Shown: in pieces, positions 58,937 to 64,000 of the stretch
Position numbering within the stretch: the first letter of the stretch is position 1
How the letters are laid out: each line of letters opens with the position of its first letter
Source: Mucilaginibacter cryoferens
GTDB taxonomy: Bacteria; Bacteroidota; Bacteroidia; Sphingobacteriales; Sphingobacteriaceae
Reading direction: 5' to 3'
NCBI RefSeq assembly: GCF_014205845.1
Contig: NZ_JACHCR010000011.1
Span: forward strand, 1-64,000
Length of the DNA: 64,000 bases
Position numbers and translations under genes: made by a program
Notes under the pieces: generated by a model
Told to the model about the DNA's origin: nothing
Database searches by the model: none
What the model saw: only the letters and a program-made list of their open reading frames with translations

Positions 58937-61057
58937 ATGAAAAGAGCAACCTGTTTACTTGCATTAGCCGTTTTATTTTACAGCTATAGCTACGCCCAAC
59001 AAATGAATATTAAAACACTGCCCTACCCCAAAACTAAAAAAGTTGATACTGTTGATACCTATTTTGATACCCCCGTGCCCGATCCATACCGCTGGTTAGA
59101 AAACGATGAGGCTGCCGATACCAAAGCATGGGTAAAAGAAGAAAATAAAGTTACCCAGGATTACCTTAGCCAAATTCCGTACCGCGAAGAGATGCGTAAA
59201 CGGTTGGAGGTTTTGTGGAACTACGAGAAGTACAGCGCGCCATTTAAAGAGGGTAAGCACACCTACTTTTATAAAAACGACGGTTTGCAAAGTCAATCGG
59301 TATTGTATCGACAGGAAGGAGATAACGGCACCCCCGAAATATTTTTAGACCCGAATAAGTTTTCGGCAGACGGCACTACATCGCTACAGGGGATCGATTT
59401 TACAAAAAATGGCGAACTGGCCGCATACCAGATTTCTGAAGGCGGTTCTGACTGGCGTAAAGTGATTGTTATAAACACCGCCGACAAAAGTATTGTTGGC
59501 GATACCCTGATAGATATAAAATTTAGCGGCCTGGCCTGGAAAGGTACCGATGGTTTTTATTACAGTAGCTACGATAAACCTAAAGATGGCAGCAAGCTAT
59601 CGGGCTTAACGCAATATCACAAACTGTTTTACCATAAATTAGGTACGCCCCAAAGTACGGATAAGCTTATTTTTGGCGGCGAAAAAACCAAACGCAGGTA
59701 CATTGGCGCTTACCTTACCGAAGATGAACGCTTTTTGGTAATAACCGCCGCTACATCAACTACAGGGAACGAATTATATATTCAGGATTTAAGTAAACCA
59801 GGCAGCCAGATAGTAACCGTGGTTGATAATTTTGATAATCAGCATTCGGTACTGGATAATGTGGGCAGCAAATTGTACATCATTACCAATATTTACTCGC
59901 CAAACTTTAAAATAGTTACGGTTGATGCAGACAACCCGGGCATTACACACTGGAAAAACCTTATCCCCGAAACTAAAAATGTATTGAGTGCCAGTACTGC
60001 CGGGGGCAAAATTTTTGCCGAATACCTTAAAGATGCCACATCACTGGTGCAACAATATGATATGAATGGCAAACTGGAACGTACTATAGCATTGCCATCT
60101 GTAGGTACTGCCGGTGGCTTCGGTGCCAAAAAAGGGGAGAGAGAAACTTACTACACCTTTACCAGCTACATATACCCGCCAACTATTTTTAAATTGGATA
60201 TTGCCACGGGGCAATCAACCGTATATAAAAAATCGGGGGTAAAGTTTGATCCGGAGATGTACGAGTCAAAACAGGTGTTTTATACCTCTAAGGATAAAAC
60301 TAAAATCCCGATGATTATCACCTACAAAAAAGGGACTGTACTTAATGGCGAAAACCCGCTGATGTTATATGCTTACGGCGGTTTTGGCATCAGCCTTACA
60401 CCTGCGTTCAGTACATCAAACATCATATTACTGGAGCATGGAGGTATTTACGCGGTGCCCAATTTACGCGGAGGCGGCGAGTATGGCGAAACCTGGCATC
60501 GCAAGGGCGTCAAAATGAAAAAGCAAAACGTGTTTGACGATTTTATTGCAGCTGCCGAGTATCTTATCAAAAACAAATATACCTCCAAGCAACACCTGGC
60601 AGTTTCGGGTGGTTCAAACGGTGGCTTGCTTATAGGGGCCATGCTTACCCAAAGGCCCGACTTGTTTAAAGTAGCATTCCCCGCTGTAGGCGTTTTGGAC
60701 ATGCTGCGCTATAATAAATTTACAGCCGGTGCCGGTTGGAGCTATGATTATGGCACGGCCGAAGATTCGAAACCAATGTTTGAATACCTGTACAAGTATT
60801 CGCCATACCACGCGCTAAAACCGCAGGAGTACCCGGCAACTATGGTTACCACCGCCGATCATGACGACCGGGTGGTACCCGCCCACTCGTTTAAATTTGC
60901 CTCGCGCCTGCAAGAGTACCAAAAAGGGGCCGAGCCGGTACTCATTCGCATAGAAACCAACGCTGGGCACGGCGCAGGCCAATCAACCGCGCAGGTAATA
61001 AGCGGCCAGGTTGATAAATGGGCCTTTATGTTTTGGAATATTGGAGTAAAGTGGTAG
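58937..61057 (+). CDS. Prolyl oligopeptidase-family serine peptidase (S9A)
   Basis: A 706-aa exported peptidase with signal peptide (MKRATCLLALAVLFYSYSYAQ). The N-terminal beta-propeller domain (DPYRWLENDEAADTKAWVKEENKVT at its start) is followed by the hydrolase domain with Ser560 (SGGSNGGL), Asp644 (DHDDRVVP) and His678 (NAGHGAG). It cleaves after Pro in short peptides. Length and motifs are those of prolyl endopeptidases from Bacteroidota periplasm. Probably alone; the next gene follows after 95 bp. Confidence 0.95.
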   Translation: MKRATCLLALAVLFYSYSYAQQMNIKTLPYPKTKKVDTVDTYFDTPVPDPYRWLENDEAADTKAWVKEENKVTQDYLSQIPYREEMRKRLEVLWNYEKYSAPFKEGKHTYFYKNDGLQSQSVLYRQEGDNGTPEIFLDPNKFSADGTTSLQGIDFTKNGELAAYQISEGGSDWRKVIVINTADKSIVGDTLIDIKFSGLAWKGTDGFYYSSYDKPKDGSKLSGLTQYHKLFYHKLGTPQSTDKLIFGGEKTKRRYIGAYLTEDERFLVITAATSTTGNELYIQDLSKPGSQIVTVVDNFDNQHSVLDNVGSKLYIITNIYSPNFKIVTVDADNPGITHWKNLIPETKNVLSASTAGGKIFAEYLKDATSLVQQYDMNGKLERTIALPSVGTAGGFGAKKGERETYYTFTSYIYPPTIFKLDIATGQSTVYKKSGVKFDPEMYESKQVFYTSKDKTKIPMIITYKKGTVLNGENPLMLYAYGGFGISLTPAFSTSNIILLEHGGIYAVPNLRGGGEYGETWHRKGVKMKKQNVFDDFIAAAEYLIKNKYTSKQHLAVSGGSNGGLLIGAMLTQRPDLFKVAFPAVGVLDMLRYNKFTAGAGWSYDYGTAEDSKPMFEYLYKYSPYHALKPQEYPATMVTTADHDDRVVPAHSFKFASRLQEYQKGAEPVLIRIETNAGHGAGQSTAQVISGQVDKWAFMFWNIGVKW

Positions 61058-61152
61058 GTTGGGTTCACTGGTTTATTTGTTCATTAGTTTATTGGTGAAG
61101 AGTTTGGGCCAGTGGTTTTATGACGAAAGTTTAAGGTAATTATAGGTATTAT

Positions 61153-61923
61153 ATGAAGCGTTCTTTTTTATTTGTTGCTCTGCTATTATTTATTGGATTG
61201 GTTTCGTTTGCTCAAAATAGAAAGCCCAATCTCAACATTGTATTTATAGGCAACAGCATAACGCAAGGAGTACAGTTGGCCACTCCTGCCGATGCGCCGC
61301 CCGCAACTGCTGTGGCTTATCTGCGGCAACAAAAAAACTTAGGAACAGTTGAGTTTAGCAACCAGGGCCATAGCGGCTATACCACGCTCGATTTTTTGCC
61401 AGGCACCGAAACTTTTGCCCGGGTGGAGGATGCCGCCGGTGCTTTTACCGATAAAGACGCGTTACTGATATTTTCGATGAAGCTGGGCACCAATGATAGC
61501 GCCATTCAAGGCCCGCATGGCGCGCCGGTATCGGCAGATGATTATATAAAAAACGTAAAAACCATAGCCGATAAGCTGCTTGCCGATTTTCCCAAAGGTA
61601 TCATCGTTTTACAGCACCCCATTTGGTATAGTCCCAATACTCAAAATGGTGCTAAATATTTACAGGAGGGCCTAAACAGGTTACAAAGTTATGTGCCTAA
61701 AATTGACAGCCTTGTTGCAGGTTATACCGCTAATAATCCTAATCGTGTTTTTGTTGGTGATAAAAAGGCGTTTAAGTATTTCAAAAAACATCACCTTACC
61801 CATCTTACTCCCGAAAACGGTAAACAGGGTATATTCTACCTGCATCCCAATAAACAAGGCGCAATTGTTTTAGGGGAGTTTTGGGGTAAGGCGATTAATA
61901 AGGTGGTGAAGAAGAACTTTTAA
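61153..61923 (+). CDS. SGNH/GDSL-family hydrolase, exported
   Basis: A 256-aa protein with signal peptide (MKRSFLFVALLLFIGLVSFAQ). Block I is FIGNSITQG with Ser35, block III is GTND, and block V is YLHPNKQG with His231. The Asp usually three residues before that His (DxxH) is Phe here, so the catalytic triad is changed. The family acts on acyl or acetyl esters of glycans; substrate unknown. The next gene begins within 13 bp, so they may be transcribed together. Confidence 0.88.
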   Translation: MKRSFLFVALLLFIGLVSFAQNRKPNLNIVFIGNSITQGVQLATPADAPPATAVAYLRQQKNLGTVEFSNQGHSGYTTLDFLPGTETFARVEDAAGAFTDKDALLIFSMKLGTNDSAIQGPHGAPVSADDYIKNVKTIADKLLADFPKGIIVLQHPIWYSPNTQNGAKYLQEGLNRLQSYVPKIDSLVAGYTANNPNRVFVGDKKAFKYFKKHHLTHLTPENGKQGIFYLHPNKQGAIVLGEFWGKAINKVVKKNF

Positions 61924-61936
61924 GGTGGGATTCAAG

Positions 61937-62530
61937 ATGATCAAAAAAATATCACGAAAGCTTTTTTTGGAAAAATATCCAAACTTTCCGGTGGTTAATT
62001 ATTATAGGAACAAATATTTCTATCCGGAGGTGTACGATAGCTACATTTTAATGGTAGAAGCTAAATCTACCATTGGATTATGTAAAAATACTTCAATCGA
62101 ACTTTCTGCACTCCTGAAGCTTGTTGGATTTGGGGAGATGATGTTTTTGGGGGACACCACTTCACCATGGCTGTTAAAGGAGCATTATTACAAGCCGGTT
62201 AAGGAAGCGTTGGCCTATTTAGGGGAGCACAAATTGAGCAAAAGTTTTAATGGAGCGCTCTGCGTTGATGAAGTAGATTTGCCAGAATTTTTGAAACATG
62301 TTTTTTGGCTGGTTAGATGTAACGGTGTGGTGTTTATGCCTCATTTTACAAATAAAGATTTTAGTGCCATGATTTATATATGTCAGTATGGGAACATTCA
62401 TTTTTCAACTTTAAATAAAGTTACCGACGATTTGTTTAATGAGGTGATAGCCAACACAAAGTTGATTTTTTTCGATGGCAAAAAATGTGCTTCTTATAAA
62501 GTACCGCATCGGGTAGCAACCAGAACATAG
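61937..62530 (+). CDS. Hypothetical protein, 197 aa
   Basis: I do not recognise a family. The protein is soluble, aromatic and Lys-rich, begins MIKKISRKLFLEKYPNFPVVNYY, and lacks signal peptide and metal motifs. Composition is more AT-biased than its neighbours. I use the ATG at 61937; an in-frame GTG lies at 61925. It follows the SGNH gene by 13 bp, which suggests one transcript. Confidence 0.65.
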   Translation: MIKKISRKLFLEKYPNFPVVNYYRNKYFYPEVYDSYILMVEAKSTIGLCKNTSIELSALLKLVGFGEMMFLGDTTSPWLLKEHYYKPVKEALAYLGEHKLSKSFNGALCVDEVDLPEFLKHVFWLVRCNGVVFMPHFTNKDFSAMIYICQYGNIHFSTLNKVTDDLFNEVIANTKLIFFDGKKCASYKVPHRVATRT

Positions 62531-62676
62531 AATCATGGGGGGCATAGTAAGCTTGGGGGGATTGCAGTTGTTAAAATGTAGTAATGGGGAAAGTAATCGG
62601 GTGTTTGTAATACGAGTGGTAAGATAAGCACCGTTCATTTTAGGCACTTTTATATCCTGCGAAACGAATTTATCGC

Positions 62677-62684
62677 TATATTTG
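62677..62684 (+). promoter_or_regulatory. -7 element before small membrane protein gene
   Basis: TATATTTG is an exact TAnnTTTG match, 12 nt before the ATG at 62697, giving a predicted start near 62691 and a very short leader. No clear TTTG 19-21 nt upstream. Confidence 0.45.
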
Positions 62685-62696
62685 TAGTATCGGACA

Positions 62697-62879
62697 ATGG
62701 AGTATATTGTACTAATTGTAGCGATAGTTTTATTGGGGTTGGCTTATAGGTTCAACAGAAAATTTCACAAGCTTCCGGACTCGGGCCGCGTCGCCGATTT
62801 AATATCTGCAGATCTGCGCGCTAAACTATTCATTGTATTGGCAGTGCTTACTTTGGCCCTTTTGTTTAGCACTTTTTAG
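62697..62879 (+). CDS. Small membrane protein, 60 aa
   Basis: Two hydrophobic segments (MEYIVLIVAIVLLGLAY and LFIVLAVLTLALLFSTF) flank a basic/polar loop with FNRKFHKLPDSGRV. No family recognised. Support for a real gene is the promoter element just upstream and membrane-protein pattern at both ends. Confidence 0.6.
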   Translation: MEYIVLIVAIVLLGLAYRFNRKFHKLPDSGRVADLISADLRAKLFIVLAVLTLALLFSTF

Positions 62880-63094
62880 GTACAATGCGTGATGGAAAAA
62901 AACAAGTAAAGAGAAAGGGTTGGGGTTTCGAATCAAATGGCCGTTTGTTCTATATAATTCTCCTGATTTTCTCCTGATTTTCGTTACTTTGTCTATCCTT
63001 ATTCCCAAAATCCTTGTTCCTGATCCCAATTGTTAACAATCTTTTTTTGAATTGTAAGGCTATTCCCCCAACTTCGCAGTCCGAAATTTGATGT

Positions 63095-64000
63095 ATGATA
63101 TCTCATTCTAAAAAAATAGCTGCAGAGCTTTCTATTTCCGAAAAACAAGTAACGGCTACCTTAGCTTTGCTTGATGAGGGCGCAACCGTTCCGTTTATTT
63201 CCCGTTACCGTAAAGAGGTTACAGGCACGCTTGATGAAGTACAGGTGGCCGAGATTCGCGACAGAGCGCAACAGCTGCGCGATCTGGATAAACGCCGCGA
63301 GGCTATCCTTAAGTCGCTTACCGATATGGGCAAATTAACACCCGAACTGGAAAAGCAGATAAACGAAGCCGAAACTATGGTTTTGCTGGAAGATATATAC
63401 CTGCCCTACCGCCCCAAACGTAAAACCCGCGCCACTACAGCCCGCGAAAAAGGACTGCAGCCACTGGCCGAGTTACTATTGGAACAACGCAAGGCCGATT
63501 TGCAAACCGAGGCCGCTACATTTATTGATGCCGAAAAAGGTGTTAATAGTATTGAAGAAGCGTTGGCCGGCGCAAGAGATATTATTGCCGAAACCATTAG
63601 CGAAAATGCCGAAGTACGTACCCGGGTTAGAGAGCTGTTTGTAGAGAAGGGGACTTTCCAGTCGAGAGTTGTTGAGGGCAAGGAGCAGGAGGGTATTAAA
63701 TATAAAGATTACTTTGATTGGACCGAGCCGGTAAAATCGGCCCCATCGCACCGGATACTGGCTATGCGCCGCGGCGAAAAGGAAGAGATACTTTGGCTGG
63801 ATATTAAACCTGTTGAGGAAGAAGCCATAGCAGTACTGGAAGATAGTTTTGTAAAAGCCAGCAACCCATCTGCCGATCAGGTAAAGCAGGCCATTGCCGA
63901 TGGCTACAAACGCCTGCTTAAACCATCTATGGAAACAGAGGTGCGTTTACTTACCAAAAAGAAAGCCGATGAAGAAGCCATTCGCGTATTTGCCGAAAAC
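63095..64000 (+). CDS. tex: Tex-family RNA-binding transcription accessory protein, 5' part
   Basis: The first 302 codons are in the window; the gene runs off the right end. The ATG at 63095 opens ISHSKKIAAELSISEKQV, followed by LLDEGATVPFISRYRKEVTGTLDEVQV and EDIYLPYRPKRKTRATTAREKGL, the diagnostic N-terminal helical region of Tex. The YqgF-like, HhH and S1 domains would lie beyond the edge. Tex binds RNA and affects transcription; complete proteins are about 750-780 aa. The 215 bp before it contain a direct repeat TCTCCTGATTT and no gene. Confidence 0.93.
   Translation, partial: MISHSKKIAAELSISEKQVTATLALLDEGATVPFISRYRKEVTGTLDEVQVAEIRDRAQQLRDLDKRREAILKSLTDMGKLTPELEKQINEAETMVLLEDIYLPYRPKRKTRATTAREKGLQPLAELLLEQRKADLQTEAATFIDAEKGVNSIEEALAGARDIIAETISENAEVRTRVRELFVEKGTFQSRVVEGKEQEGIKYKDYFDWTEPVKSAPSHRILAMRRGEKEEILWLDIKPVEEEAIAVLEDSFVKASNPSADQVKQAIADGYKRLLKPSMETEVRLLTKKKADEEAIRVFAEN

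Overview
The window reads as chromosomal DNA of a Bacteroidota bacterium, most likely Sphingobacteriaceae (Mucilaginibacter/Pedobacter type). Signs of this are TTTG-N19-TAnnTTTG style promoters (an exact match lies upstream of tRNA-Val), weak Shine-Dalgarno sequences, AT-rich intergenic DNA, and typical gene types: ~1140-aa IleS, DUF6600 protein, OstA-like protein with a long tail, GreA-like protein, glycine-rich RRM protein, PaoABC-type oxidoreductase and a Tat-lipoprotein ferritin-like pair. The species call is inference from gene content; no rRNA is present.

Layout. 1-2.0 kb: edge of an integrated element whose tyrosine recombinase sits at the 3' end of a tRNA-Val gene. 3.1-4.7 kb: two exported ferritin-like proteins. 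4.8-16.0 kb: thioredoxin-like protein, Gln-rich DUF6600 protein, 2OG-Fe(II) oxygenase, a divergent MFS exporter/LysR pair, CPBP protease, tilS and an OstA-like gene. 16.1-25.3 kb: a nitrate assimilation locus with an FNR-type regulator carrying an N-terminal cysteine cluster, an alginate-export-type porin, NarK, a nitrate reductase fused to a NirB-like FAD/[2Fe-2S] module, and a sulfite/nitrite-reductase-fold protein with a C-terminal rubredoxin. No siroheme nitrite reductase is visible. 25.3-36.8 kb: LRR-kinase, recO, dgk, MMPL/RND exporter, SDR, and the ileS-dksA-like-lspA operon.

36.8-37.9 kb is a REP/RAYT island: a Y1 (HUH) transposase flanked on both sides by palindromes with one conserved core and covarying stems, a 102-bp tandem array and a run of 16 C. 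38.2-41.1 kb holds the most unusual gene set. It has an astacin-like metallopeptidase without signal peptide and with an EHKEK-repeat tail, a protein resembling only the N-terminal part of graspetide-type ATP-grasp ligases, and a full ATP-grasp ligase. I propose it as a candidate peptide- or protein-modification system in which the Lys/Glu tail may be the substrate.

41.2-46.4 kb: degP, dapF, DinB, comB and gcvT. 46.4-46.9 kb: a ~465-bp nested inverted repeat. 47.0-50.8 kb: a periplasmic molybdenum aldehyde/xanthine oxidoreductase operon. 51.4-55.0 kb: RRM protein, GreA-like protein, and an esterase/alcohol dehydrogenase pair. 55.4-56.5 kb: two kinds of short repeat, each present twice (B-A-A-B), ending exactly where a decapitated GH13 amylase gene begins. 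56.6-64.0 kb: hemH, an outer-membrane barrel protein, prolyl oligopeptidase, SGNH hydrolase, small membrane proteins and the 5' part of tex, which runs off the window.
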